Shown here: in pieces, positions 34,177 through 49,401 of the stretch
How the letters are laid out: each line of letters begins with the position of its first letter
How positions within the stretch are numbered: the first letter of the stretch is position 1
Source of the DNA: Suillus spraguei
Lineage: Eukaryota; Basidiomycota; Agaricomycetes; Boletales; Suillaceae
DNA length: 64,000 nt
Direction of reading: 5' to 3'
NCBI GenBank assembly: GCA_016800925.1
Contig: JABCPU010000002.1
Coordinates: 310,001-374,000, forward strand
Translations under genes and position numbers: made by a program
The notes under the pieces: model-generated
The model's input: only the letters and a program-made list of their open reading frames with translations
Told to the model about the DNA's origin: nothing
Databases searched by the model: none

Positions 34177-35503
34177 CTAAAGCTTCGACACCTCCAAAGT
34201 GCGGCCTGCAGCAGAGCTTTTATAGGCCAGTTCGATCATTTCGATCACTTGCGTTGTTTCTGCCCACTTCACCTCAAGTTCCTCGTTATTACGGATAGCA
34301 CCAGCAAGGTTCTTGAAGAGGCCAATATACTGGCCCGGGGCATCCGAAGGCCAGCTATAGAAAATCATCAGCGTCACAAGGAAATATGAGTGGAACCAAC
34401 GATTACGTTGTCTTTGTGATCGTCACGCCATCATCAGCAATGTTTTCGACGGTGCCGTAGATGGACTCAGGCTCCCATCCGTAACTTGGTTCGAGGATAT
34501 CGCTAACAGAAGGCATCGCTTTCAACTGATCCTCCTGCGTGTCGAGGCCATACTTGGTGAACATTCCCTTTGTGCCACGGACTGCGTAGCGTAGTTGAGG
34601 GGATTTCACTGATAGAATGTGCGAGCGGAGAAGCACAGTGAACTGGTTAGAGAACGGAGTTCCAGGATCGTAGTGCAAATAGATAGTGAACTGTGTAATC
34701 GAATACAAGTTGACAATACTGAAATGCAATGATATCAGACTTACGATGTCGTCGACTGTTGGTTTCGTGACACCACGAATATTTTGAATGAACGCAGTGA
34801 TTCGTGCGGGTCGACCAAAGAGTTTGAGGGCTTGGTCTAGGAGATGTGAACCGAGGTCATATACCGCACCCGCATTATCCTTCCAAGAGGACCGAATCCC
34901 TGTTCGATAACGATCATAGCTAAAGAAAGGTGAGGAAACTGAGTTTGGTTTTAACAACGATCGTCCTTACTGAGACTCAAATTCCAGTAGATTGCCAAGC
35001 GAGAGAGGCGAAGACGAAGGAAGTGAAAGCAGGCGCTTCAGCGCGAGGTGATCCGAGTCCCAGCGCCGATTTTGATACCCATAGAGAACGAGGCCTTTGG
35101 TTTTGGCAATAGCGGCAAGTTCATTTGCTTCTCGAACCGTCTCAGTCACGGGTTTATCGACGAGAACTGAAGTGATTGAGAGCGACTTCTGTGCAAAAGA
35201 ATTTCACTCACCATGCTTGCCGGCCTCTAGAGCAGCTTTGGCAAGTGGGTAATGTGTATCATTTGGGGTTCCTACAATCACAAGCTCGATTTCTGGGTCG
35301 TTCACGACCTCTTCAATTGTCCTGTAGATTTTTGTGGTGACTCCAAAGCGCTGCTGCACCTTTCCTCCAGGAGTTTGTGGATTGCGCTCCAGGACAGCAG
35401 TGAGAGTGAAGAGTTCGGGCAAAGCGAGTACGAATGGAACATGAAACGTGAGCCCAGCAAGACCCACGCCGAGTACACAGGTCTTAATCGGACTGAGTGC
35501 CAT
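34177..35503 (-). CDS. Gfo/Idh/MocA-family oxidoreductase
   Basis: Five exons (35503-35212, 35166-34971, 34919-34745, 34690-34407, 34354-34177) give 374 residues, a normal size. The N-terminal Rossmann fold has GVGLAG (residues 11-16) for NAD(P), then VVGT-like IVGTPNDTHYPLA and the family motif VDKPVT with the catalytic Lys. The C-terminal half has the open alpha/beta domain typical of the family (GAVYDLGSHLLDQAL, with an H-x-x-D pair). These enzymes oxidise or reduce sugar or sugar-derived hydroxyls with NAD(P)H; the substrate is not predictable here. It is annotated as YdgJ-like in many fungi (family knowledge). The gene is intact. Confidence 0.88.
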
Positions 35504-36745
35504 GAGGACAGTTGAGGTAAAATAGACTTGAAATCATATCTTGTTGTAATTTATATAGAATTTTCTGGACGGCCCGAGTCTGGAGCAGGTCTGGAGTGTG
35601 ACCATTCCGACTCCCATGGTTAGTGGGGGTCTGCAGGTAAGATTATGTCAGCTTTATATCAGCTGACTGCGCGTAAGTATAGACTGCTCCGCTTTATTAA
35701 GATTATTAACTGCGAAGCTGCTGACGGATTGCTGAGACACCTACCTCAAGTTCCTGAACATTTCACCAAGTTCAAAATGGATTTTGTATATAAGAGTCCG
35801 ACGAAAGGTTGGGCCTTCTGCAGTTGATGTTTCTGGTATGGCTTTGCTTGCTACTTGATCCTTTACCAGACGGACACCGTTCCTAGAGGGTATGCCGCCA
35901 TTTGCGAAGGATATCAGGTACATAGATTGAATGCACCAGCCTGTTGTATTTCACGAGGAGTTTCATCAATATCGCGTTGTATCTATACGAGGCAGTGATG
36001 AGACAAATACCAGATACATCTACTACTACGGCAAGGCTTAGAAGATCTTGTGTTAGTCTAATTCCAGATTCTAGGCATGTCAGACCGCTCGAACTTCTTT
36101 TCTACTTCGTCCTCATGCTCAGTAAGCCGTCTGCCAGATCAGAACGTTCACAAAAGAGTCAAAGACAGCAACACAAACTCACATCGGCAACCACTGCAAA
36201 GCTATACCGCTCATTGCCTCCAACACTCACTGGTCTGTCAATTTTTATGTGAGCACAAGTCCTAGGTTCTTCTCAAGTCCTTGGATCAATGCAGCCGTTT
36301 TCCTGCAATTTGCAAAAATAGATATTGGCTCGCCCAGAGGTCACGGACGATTCTCGAGCTGGTCGGGTATGTACTTCGTGTCACCTTATAGTTTCGTTCA
36401 GTTCCCAGTGCATTGTATTGACAGCAGGGATTCAGGATGTATTCAACGAGTCTTGTGACGAGGATTCGAGTAGATCAATGGATGGACCGAGAAACCTGAG
36501 AAATCCACGTTCGTTGGTTGACAGATGGCGGTAGGATTGCCAGGTCGACTCTTACCTATTTGGTCCCCCCCGTCCGCACTGAAGGGACAAAGAAAAGAAC
36601 CGCTCGCTTAGTAAGCCATTGTTTGAGCCCCTGAACTGCATCACTGTGAGCCGCCGTTCAACCTAAAGCTCCCTTGTCTTCCATTACCCACCACGCACCC
36701 ATTTTGGTCGTTGCTAGATCCTGAAAATGTTCGTACTTGCACTTG
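35504..36745. other. intergenic, no gene recognised
   Basis: The ORFs at 35944-36534 lack family features. The sequence near 36540-36740 is likely the promoter of the next locus. Confidence 0.45.
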
Positions 36746-39161
36746 ATGAGTTTATGCATTGAACTAACGTCACGTAGGGTCAAGTCGGCCACGGTTGAAT
36801 TCTATGCCGTGCTGGAGAATGAACACTACTACATTTCAGTATCTGCAAAGAGTAAAATCATACATATCTTCGAATATCTCAAGTCACACTATGAAGAAAC
36901 CTATCCAATCCTGGACAGGATCTCGTATAAGCGATGCAAGTTCTACAAACTCAAGGACCCTGTATTAGTTCCCGACGAGGATTTCGTGGACAAGGCCGAC
37001 ATGATCAAACAATGTCTGGATGAGCAAAATTGGACAGAAGTGTCACCGGATAGACATTTGAAAGTACTGGGATCAGAACTAAGAGACGATCATATTTATT
37101 TGGTGGTTAAGCCTCCGCGACCTAAAAGTGCGCCACCGTTGTATCTGTTTATGATTGACATTCTCATCCTCTGCTTCAGAGGAGACAGATAAAGCCATTG
37201 AAGATGTGCTTGAAAAAGATGAAGAGCTTTTTTGTCACTGTAGCAAAGCTGCAATCATGGACCAAGCAAGACATTGAACATAACTTGGACGGTGGCACTT
37301 GGCTGACTCATAGCCAAGAACGACTGGATCCGATCGCTGAGATAGAGGATCGACTGGATAGAGCGTGTACATATGCTGTACCAAATGATGACCCACCATC
37401 TGATCCGGACTCTCTGAGGCTATTATCAGGCTCAAACCTGCCAACCACCCCAATCACACGCAGTAGATCCATTCCCCTCCTGGATGCGACGAGGGACACG
37501 GAAAATGCCTTCAGTTTCCAGGCACTTTTGGATGACATATTTAAACCCATTGTATTCGCACCCACCGAGGAGAGCCCTGTCGATGTGAAGGATACTCAGG
37601 AATTTGCAGCTTTCTTCAGCGTCCTCTGTTCTTATTACCAAGACTGCGCTCTTCTGGTAAACGACTCTTCCAAGAAGGCTAGCAATTTCACTGTGCATTT
37701 TATATCGCTGCCTTTCTTTTACCATCGTAGTGAATGATTTAAATACAAAGAGTAAGCAGAATCAATTCGTTGTTGCAGCCCAACTGACCATCATAAAATT
37801 TTCAGGCAGGCGCCTTGGGAATTTCCCATCTTCCTGAATACTCGGGATAATTGCAACATTTGGTGCAAGTTCTGCCCGACTAGCAATTGCATGGTTTTGT
37901 CTACTTCGTTTCTTTGTCCCTTCATGATCTGTGAAGTGGTTTCACAGAAGAACGAGTCTGATCGATTCCGCATGCTAGTTCAAGGCATCGCTCTTGCACG
38001 CGTAGGACAATGTTTCATGCCAGGCAGAGAGAAATTCTTTATTGTGGCAATTTATCTCCGTGAAAATTTGACTGCTGAAAGATATATCGTTATCCAGCCT
38101 GGTGCGCATAGAAAGGTCTGTCGCTCTGTTTGTCATCGCTTTTTGTTTCTTACACAGAGGCCAGGTATTCATTACTCAGAAGGATTTTGACCTTACAAAA
38201 GCCAATGAGGCAGTCGCATTCCTTCGTGAGATGTACAACCTCGTGCAGGAGCTCGACGATTTAGCGGCAAAACTTGATCCAAAAAACAAGAAACACCTTG
38301 GCACATCAAGGCTGCCGCGTCCAAGGTGATTTCTCTTATGTCACAGGCTCAGCACAACAAAACATCGAAAATGACATTGGCCATCCCTGAAGAAAATCGT
38401 GAAGCCAGTGGCGCTCATGATGATATTGGCGTCTTTGATGCTGATGACATTCAAGGAATTTTGAAAAAGATGGATACATCCTATAGCATCCGTTCCTCGC
38501 CTTGGTGTCAAATATCGAGGACGATTCTCCACAAGGATATCTCAAATTCGTGAAAGAGGGACAAAAGGAGATCAAGATCTTGTGGTACCTCACGGGAATT
38601 GAATCTCCTTCAAACTACACCATCTCGCCAGTCCAAATCTGGCCAGTGCAGGGGGGTAACGTTATATTGATGCCTATGGCTGGCAGCCACCTCACCAGTC
38701 TATCCAATGCCGGCACGCACCTATTGCCTGTGGCCAAGCAGCTGTTTGAAGCTGTTGACTTCATGCATCAGCATGGCATTGCGCACCTGGATCTGAAGCC
38801 TCCAAATATCCTCCTCCCCGTCAACAGCGGTCGCCTGTTTATCATCGATTTCAACAGATCCATACGCGTCAAAGACACTGACACAATGTTCCGCGGCATC
38901 GTTGGCACCACAGGATATCTTGCGCCTGAAGTCACGGCTGGTCAAGACCTCTACAGCGCGATCCGCGCGGACTTATGGTCCTGTGGAAAGACATTGGAAG
39001 AGCTGTGCTCCTTGTGTAGTCCATCCAGGGATCATAACGCGCTACTCGAAATAGCTCGAGAGCTCATGAATGAAGACCCAAAACAGCGACCGATGATGTC
39101 AGATGTCTTGAAGAGGTTGGCGTATATAAGGTCGATTGCAATACAGGATCAGATTACTTGA
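36746..39161 (+). CDS. Crinkler-like header + central domain + protein kinase, splicing uncertain
   Basis: Three blocks follow one another. (1) 36746-37131: a ubiquitin-like/CRN-type header containing ISYKRCKFYKLKDPVLV and ending HLKVLGSELRDDHIYLVVKPP. (2) about 37280-38330: a domain with PFMICEVVSQKNESDRFRML, FIVAIYLRENLTAERYIV and FLREMYNLVQELDDLA. (3) 38502-39161: a kinase domain with GYLKFV lysine, HLDLKPPNILL (Asp kept), DFN in place of DFG, TTGYLAPEV and RADLWSCGKTLEEL. Headers of this kind begin Crinkler effectors of oomycetes and related fungal proteins (family knowledge). A plausible first intron is 37133-37177. The junction 38326-38502 between blocks 2 and 3 has no clean splice in phase, so the gene may be decayed, contain another base error, or be two genes. 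Confidence 0.6.
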
Positions 39162-41947
<2,786 letters not shown>

Positions 41948-43649
41948 TTTTTTTTGACTTGCTAATCAGAATCTGCCTGTAGACGAGGCGACTTCTATTC
42001 TTGCATTATCTTCCCGATTTTCTGGCTCAATCTACTATTTCTTTGGATCAGAACATGACCTTACGACAGATATCGATGAGCAGCATTCAGGCGCAGTAAC
42101 TGATTTGCATTCATGTAGATACATCGCATCATTATACCCTGATGAATTTTATGACAACAACGATACATTATGTAGAACAATTAAACCTTCAGAAAATAAT
42201 CCTCTTGTCGTTCTTAACCGATGTTAGGACCTTCCATGTCCCTTCGAGTCTTCACGTGCGTGCAGACTTGAAATCCAGGTAGCAAGAAGTTGGACCAGGT
42301 ATAGGCCGGGACGGTGCCCTATGATAGGCAATACATACAGGAACATACCTGAAGCTACTGGACGGCTAGATGGCTAGACGGATGGTCGACTACTGACATG
42401 CGGAATCTCATTACGAAGCGAGTTACAGGTCCAGTTGTCGCGCTATTCTCTGGAGAACCTGTGCTAGGGGGACCGAACTCCATATTAAATTTCGAATAGA
42501 GGAATGGGCGTGAGGGTATAAGATCCATTTAGGTGCCGGTCCAATGGAGATGTATATATGACGTAGCGAGGATGATGAATTAGAAACTGCATAACGTATG
42601 TTGTTGTCAGTAGGAATTCATAGCAGGGTTTTGTACTCTTGGGGCACAGCGTTGTATGCGTGCTAAGTGTGCAAAATGTGAATGACTCATTCTCGGGGCG
42701 GGAAAGGGGGTGCATGCACACGGAAAAGCAGTGTTACCACTAACAAACTTTCAAAACAAAAATGATCATCTGTGAGCGTGGAAAAACTAGTCTGGCATGG
42801 TAAGTATTGACTCACACAGACCGCACGTAACATTATGTTTGAGCAGGACAATAACTACATGCCGTCCGCCAGGCCTGCAGGGCGCGTACAATCGTGGGCC
42901 CTTGGAGCCTAGTCAGCGCGTCTCTGTTGTATATGTAGTATGCTACCACCCGGTAACACACCCAGTTCAAGCGCGAATATGAGATAAATGGTACGAACAA
43001 CCCGATGCCGCTCGAGGGCTGGTGACAGCACGTAATACCTGGGGTCTGGTTAAATGGCAGGAATAAGAAAAAGGTGAAAATGTGTACAAGGTATGATTCC
43101 ACTTACTAAGTCAAAGAACAGACCGACGGATGTTGCTAGTACGCCAGCGGCCTGACCGATGCGTCCGACTCTATGACGAACTTAGGGTGTGCATAAGATT
43201 CACCAGGAATGCGGTCAGCAAGGCTGCGAGGACAATTGTATTAATGTTCCAAAGCGCATCTATTCTGAGGACAAAAAATGCTGGATGAATCAGACCAAGA
43301 ATGCACCCCGGGGGGAAGAAGAGATACATTCGGAACAAAGGACTGATCTCATCGGAAGGGGAAACGATCGGCAGCAAGCCTGTCTAGTGTACACGTATGT
43401 ATTGTAAGCCTATCAGGCATTTCTGGGATGACCGTAAGCGTTATTCAGACAGTCTACCAAACGTTCACACACATTAAATGTACAAGATCCCTCACTGGTC
43501 CCCACATTTCAGACAGTACGATGCCTTGACTTGCTACCCTGACCAAACTCAGCCGCTGTGACACAAGTTTTAGAACACAATACAGCTAGTACTTGTGGGC
43601 TGTGTTACATGCCTCGATATATTATGTAGTACACTTCCTCGTTGTGTAT
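41948..43649. other. gene-poor interval
   Basis: No intact gene is seen. The only protein-like signal is the minus-strand membrane-helix fragment at 43171-43377. Confidence 0.45.
43171..43377 (-). pseudogene. possible remnant of a 7TM membrane protein
   Basis: The 68-residue minus-strand frame contains two hydrophobic helices and a segment VLRIDALWNINTIVL, which resembles the RxYALW pattern of the large basidiomycete 7TM family I recall as DUF6533. No start, partner exon or full-length frame could be joined, so it is at most a fragment. Confidence 0.25.
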
Positions 43650-44321
43650 TACTATCTTTGGCCCAGAGTTGCAAAATGTTTCGACCAGTTTTTTATAACA
43701 CAACAACTACACAACATTAAAATAAGAAAACAACAGGAGCACGTAGAAACTAGTACAGATTCTAATGCTATGTAAAAAAAGTAAGGAAATATGCCAAGGC
43801 CATGTTGCCAGAGAGAGGCCGGTGTAAAACAGTGTTTGAGCACAGAGTTGCAAAAATTCTCACCCGCATCATGTCACACTATGTCACACTGCCGTTTTAA
43901 GTCTCCGACAATTTACAGACGAAACTGGGGCAATTGTCAAGAATCCTATTTGCAACTCCGAACACAAGCTCACACTCCTGTCACGCTATGTATATCGATA
44001 GTACAACATTTATATCTCTTAACATAACTCAGTGCTTGTGTCAGAAAAATTAGAGTAGTGTTATAAGGTAATAGGGAATCATTATTGAAATCCCTGATTT
44101 TTTTGCTGCATGTAATAACCTCCTTTTGATGGATTGGCGTGGAAAGTGCATATGCTGAACAGTATTTTGCTGCCGCAAGCACTTCCAGCCCGTTTTTCAT
44201 GGAATAAAAAATACATACAGCAAGCTATGTACTAACCATACTCTAGAATCATTGTGTGAAGGAAATGAGTGGAAAATGAGTGTGCTACGTTGTAATTTGC
44301 AACTGCGGGCCAAAGATAGTA
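43650..44321. mobile_element. 672-bp element with terminal inverted repeats (MITE-like)
   Basis: The ends match as inverted repeats. 43650-43664 (TACTATCTTTGGCCC) plus AGTTGCAAA two bases further equals the reverse complement of 44297-44321, with two mismatched bases between the blocks. Inside, the GAGTTGCAAA motif recurs at 43846 and inverted at about 43948, suggesting nesting or internal duplication. No transposase ORF is present, so it would be non-autonomous. No clear target-site duplication was seen. The AT-rich, gene-free setting agrees with an insertion. Confidence 0.55.
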
Positions 44322-44588
44322 CGTAATTTATTAGCGTGAGAGCATCGTAGACATCCAGAGGTACTTTGAATACCCATATAATGCCATGGAAAGAAGATCA
44401 AGACACGATGAGAGGAAAAGGAAAATGCACAGGAGTCGACAGGCGCACCATTCAATACATTGCACGAAAGTTACATGGCCGAGTGGAATTGCTGTTTATG
44501 CGCGCCTACAAATGACAGATGCGCATCTGATGCATGGCTGAGGGCAATCACTTGATAATCATACTTGCGCTGTGTATAACATAGCCTT

Positions 44589-47500
44589 CTAATATACCTC
44601 CAGAACATAGCGCTCTTCTTCCTTTAGACTCATCAAGAATTCTCCCGCGCTCTCCGGGGTGTGTGCCTCGTTCTTGACTAGTGCACCTACAAGTGCTTCG
44701 TACACGTCAGGCACTGGCCATGTTGGGCCACAGAGGTAGAACACCCCCGCATGATTCTTCAACAGAGACGCGAGAACGGCAGCGTCCTCGAGCATGAGGT
44801 GCTGAATGTACACCTTTTTAGGTCCATCTCGAGAGAATGCAAGTCCAGCTTTTGTGATCGTGCCGTCCAAGATATAAGCTTCTATCTCTTCACCGTAGAG
44901 ATATTCTTGATGTCGATGCCGCGAACCGAAGTAATAGTAAGTGGGTCCTACAGGGATGCCTTGTTGAGCGAGTAGAGCGCGATGCTGTAGAAAGGCGCGG
45001 AAGGGAGCAGCTCCAGTGCCAAGACCTGCCATTATGATGGGCTGCATATTGTCAGATGGAAGCTAAAGAACAGTGCGTCAATGGCGGAGTCGCGTGCAAC
45101 AAGTCAGTCAGCACATACCTTCATGACACTAGGCTTGATGGAAACGGTAACCCTCTGTCCAACCTTAAGACCGGCCAGATACCTAGTACACTGTCCATAA
45201 CGAGGGGTGCCTAAAAATCCGCTCGTTAGTATGACAGAAACCAATTCAAAAATTGCATACCATTTGGCGCGGTCCATTCCACGGTGACCACTAGCAAGTC
45301 GACTCGATTGCCGACCGCACTCTGTGCGCTTGCAATACTATAGTGCCTGGGTTTGATGTCTCCAATCATCTCGCATAGAGTCTCAATGCCTGGCTTCGCG
45401 CTGGGATATCGTTGCAAGATCTCTGCGAATGTGACAGTATCTTTCTCTCCCAGCTTCTTGAAAATAGACGACCCTTCTGGTGCGCCGATAAATTGAAGCG
45501 CCAGCTTATCAGCAGGGTTGGTAGCATATGCAGCGAGCTCGGCATAAAACGACTTCGGCGGCCGGCCAAAGAGGTCAGTTTGCTGCTGAAGCGCCTGGAA
45601 GATAGTGCGAGTGTACATCTTCCCTTCGCTTGTAGCCACTGGAATGGTGATCAATCGCTCAGGAACGACGCCATACCATTTGCAGAAATCAAGAACTTCT
45701 TGTTCATCATTCCACCCATACACACCCAAGGCCTCTCCAATAGCGTACTTCAGACCAGTACCCACTGTGTCGAACTCCAGGTGGAAGACGTTCCTATCGT
45801 ATTCCAGAGGAGTTAAGCGGCGATTGACCGTGCAAGTCACCAGATGGGTGTGATCAGGTACCTCTGGTCTCAAAGAAGGATCCTGAAGATACTCTTCATC
45901 TTCCTCCGAAGAGGGCGTTGGAGGTGTGAAGACGGATGGGAACAAAAGGCGCTTGGCAGCATCATGCCACGAAGAAACTTTCGAGCCATTGACAACAGTC
46001 TGGCCATCAGCAGTCTCCACAGCGATAGCATTAAACTCAAACTGCCTGAGAGGAGAGGGAGGCTTTGCATCACCATCATCCGCTGTCGGAGGGATGTGTA
46101 AGTTGACCTCCTCGAGAGCAGCCCAAGAGCTGGCACTAATCTTCGCGAGCTGGCTACCCTGAGCCACCTCCCTTGCGACACTGTCTGCAAGCTCGCGAAC
46201 GGCAGGTTCACTGGCGTCTTTCCCGAGGTAAAGCCTTAGAACTGCAAGATAGACAACTACTCTTTGCACAGCGTCCTGAGCTGCCCCAAGTTCTGCTTCA
46301 AAACCAGACGAGATAGCTTTGGCGTCTAGGGTAAAGATACGGAGTTTCTTCTCAACCGCTGCCGACAATACAGCAACGGGTAGGTTGTATGGTAGTTCAG
46401 AGGACCATGGAGAAATGACGAGTATTATTGCCCCAGACTTGGCTTGGTTGAGCAATGAGTGCGACTTCAACAGATTCATATCCAGGACGCAAATGAAGTC
46501 TGCTGTTCCTGAGGGAAACGCTGCAGCCATAGGAAGAATTTCCGAACCCTCGCTGCGCGGAGAAAGCACAATCTTGTCCGCAGTAATGCCTCCCGATTTG
46601 CTGAAAATGTCATGGTCGGTAAGGAGGCGAGCAGAAAGAGTGCTCGCAAAAGAATTCGCCACAGTCTGAGGAAGAGGAGAAAGGGAAGACTTCGGGGTAC
46701 TGAAGAAGAGAAGCTTCCTGGTTAAAGACACGTCTAGGTCTGCCACAGCAGGAGCTTGGTGTGAGAGTTCGGTGAGGAGGATCAAGAACTGAGCGGGATC
46801 TGATAGGAATGATAATGTCCTTGTGGGTGTCACCCGATGGGCTCGCACAAGCGGCGCTGGAGAGTTAGGGCTATATAGCGACCCAAAGACATCGACGAAT
46901 AGGCTGCCTTGGCAGACTTCATTGGGTACGTCATCAAAGACGTGAAACTCCTTTACAGTATCGGGGAGACATTGCTTGAAAGCATCACCATCCCATGGCC
47001 TAAGCACTCTTACAACCACGACACCAAGGCCACTAGTGTGAGTCGCAATGGACTTCGCCATCAATGCCAAGGGCCCATTCAACAGGACGACCACCGTCTC
47101 TGCATTTAAATCACCGACGTAATCGAAAAACTGATATCCAGACCACCGAATGAGTTCCGGTACACCGAGAGCGGGAGTCTCTTTAAGCTGGAGAGTGGGG
47201 ACAAAACTGTGGCCGCTTTCGCGGGAGAAGCCGTGGTGATCGAAGATATGAACAACGTGGGAGGACGTAAGCTTGTACGAAAGCGCGGCAAGATCTATAG
47301 ACTCCTGCGGGGTAGCAGATAAGAGGACAACAAGATTATCGGGAAGGATGGTGAAAGATGTAGAGAGAGATGCCAACGTTGGGGAGAGCGCGAAGTTTGG
47401 GCCGACAGTGGTGACTGCCGGGACCTGGATAATCAGCCTACTGCTGCTGGTAGCAGGGGGTAAATATGACAATGATTCAACCATCGCGGCGAGCCCAGCG

Positions 47501-47871
47501 GGCGTAGTGTAAGCAGTGAGAACTGCTCCCTTCACCAAATCCTGGCTACCGCCTTCGGAAAGCCGTCCGACGAGACTAAGGCCGGCGCCTGCCCTCGTCT
47601 GAAGGCTAATGACTGGTGCGGTGGACTCCATGTCCAACGACCATGTCTTAGTCAGTGTTCCGAATCCTACTTGTTCAGCGACATCGTAAATGTAAACAGC
47701 AGAACTAGTAGCTGAACGAGACGCGAGTAGTTCGATGATGTGGGATGCCGATTTATTGAATATGCTAGCCCCTTGGATAGGCGAGCCCTTGGAGTCCTCC
47801 GTTGGAGTACCTATGAGTGTTGCCACTGCCGACAACGGCGTCATTGTGCCAGAGAAATCTTCGACTGTCAT
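44589..47871 (-). CDS. MET10: sulfite reductase [NADPH] flavoprotein subunit
   Basis: Three exons (47871-45261, 45210-45119, 45062-44589) give 1058 residues, the usual Met10 size. The N-terminal half is the pyruvate-ferredoxin-oxidoreductase-like region seen in fungal Met10. The C-terminal half is the FAD/NADPH reductase module: GEALGVYGWND, the FAD-binding RHYSIAS, then the NADPH part with MAGLGTGAAPFRAFLQHR and FYLCGPTWPVPDVYEAL. It passes electrons from NADPH to the Met5 haem subunit in sulfate assimilation (family knowledge). The start at 47871 is the first ATG; the open frame continues four codons upstream without another. Frame and junctions are intact. Confidence 0.92.
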
Positions 47872-48104
47872 ATCCGAGTTCAAAACAGCTACATAGCTAT
47901 TCGGAGAACGTCGGCCCGCATTTGGTGTGACTTCGGAAAGCCGTCGGAGTCAATGGTGCGAGATGGTGCAACTCGACCGTGATATCACACCTTACTTGGT
48001 CACGTGAAGACCTTGTAGCATTAGCATAGGTGATTCAAAAATGACATTACTACATAATCCAGAGGGGACATCCATTACACCCTCATAATACATCGCTGCA
48101 ATCG

Positions 48105-49143
48105 TTACACCCGAATGGTATTGAAGAGACGGTCTCCCTGCAAAATATCTCGGAAATGCCGATTCAAAACAATAACAACAGACTCACAGTGTCGCCTAAT
48201 CCAGGAGATATGAGGCCGTCATGTGTGAGAGTTGGATCCACAGCTGCTACCCAGATCTGGAACACGAGTGTCATTTTTTGACATGAATTAGAAACGCAAA
48301 AGGACTGAGACCTCTAATTCAGGATATTCATCAAGTACATGCTTGAGTCCTTCTTCTGATCCGAGTACAGCCAGTAACTTGATCTTTGATACTGTCAGAC
48401 AGTAAGCAGCGCGTCACTGGCGTGTGACGCAACGCTCTTACTAGGAACTCCCCAATCTATAATCATGGCAAGGGCAGCACATGCGGTGCCACCAGTGGCA
48501 AGCAAAGGATCGAGAATGAAACATGTGTCTATCGGAGGGACTGGAGGAAGTTTCGAATAATCTACCACAGTAATCAGCCCACGTGTTATGCGGGAAAGTG
48601 ACTTTAAATCTCACATTCGACTGGTTGAAGGCTGACCTTCTCTCTGTAGAGTCCAAGGTGGTAGACAGCTGCTGTCCTACATGACATGTCCGTCGATACG
48701 TCAGAAGGTACAACAACTTAGGTTATATATCCGGTCACGTACGGGAAAAGGGACAGGAGTGCGTCCGTCATACCCAAACCAGCACGCAGAATGGGCGTCA
48801 GCCCAACCTTGGGCTTAATGGTTGTACCCGTGAAAGGACCAATTGGTGTTTGCTGGGTATTTTAATCAGCACACAGGGAAATTGAGTCATCAATATGCAT
48901 CCGCAGAGAACACGCACACCTTGAAAGTCTCCTCTTCCAGATCTCGTGAAGCTTCAATGCCCAAGATCAAGCTAATATCATGGATACCCTGCCTCGAACG
49001 CTTTGATTCCCTGACCACTTCACACAACAGCTGCTCGAGTTGCTCACCTCTCGGAAATCCTTTGAATTTGTATTAGTCTGCCGTAATTGTGACAACCGTG
49101 CATTCACCAAAGGGTGCGAGAGAACATGGTACTTGTTGGACAT
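48105..49143 (-). CDS. uracil phosphoribosyltransferase
   Basis: Eight exons (49143-49048, 48988-48920, 48852-48743, 48676-48615, 48561-48442, 48391-48312, 48256-48188, 48137-48105) give 212 residues. It starts MSNKYHVLSHPLVNARLSQL, then LILGIEASRDLEEETF, VGLTPILRAGLGM, HLGLYREKVSLQPVEYYSKL, the PRPP loop FILDPLLATGGTACAAL, and ends ISPGLGDTGDRLFNTIRV. It salvages uracil to UMP with PRPP (family knowledge) and is the usual target of 5-fluorouracil-type resistance. This form is the bacterial-like UPRT type rather than the longer yeast Fur1 type. Intact; its 3' end lies 233 bp from the MET10 start on the same strand. Confidence 0.92.
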
Positions 49144-49401
49144 GGTTGTTCGATACCGAACAGGTACGTTGGGTCGAATGAAGTCCTATCTACTATTCAG
49201 GTTGGCCTTTGATTGGCCTGATACTGCAGAACACTGCTCCTAAATTGGCAATTGACTGAGTGGCACGATAAAGGTAGTACAAAGGTGTTCTTATCAAATC
49301 CTATGATTTGTCCATTCATATGCGTGAATTAATTTGAAGATTTGTGAGAGGATTGGTGGTAACCAATAGTAGGTCAAATCTGACTAGGCAACCAAGAATC
49401 C

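Noticed and set aside
37198..37737. Independent gene for the middle block of the Crinkler-like locus
   Set aside because: Its frame can be joined to the header by an in-phase intron (37133-37177) and lacks its own convincing start.
43189..44027. Search for a transposase or reverse transcriptase in the gene-poor interval
   Set aside because: None of the frames shows DDE or RT motifs; only the inverted repeats remain.
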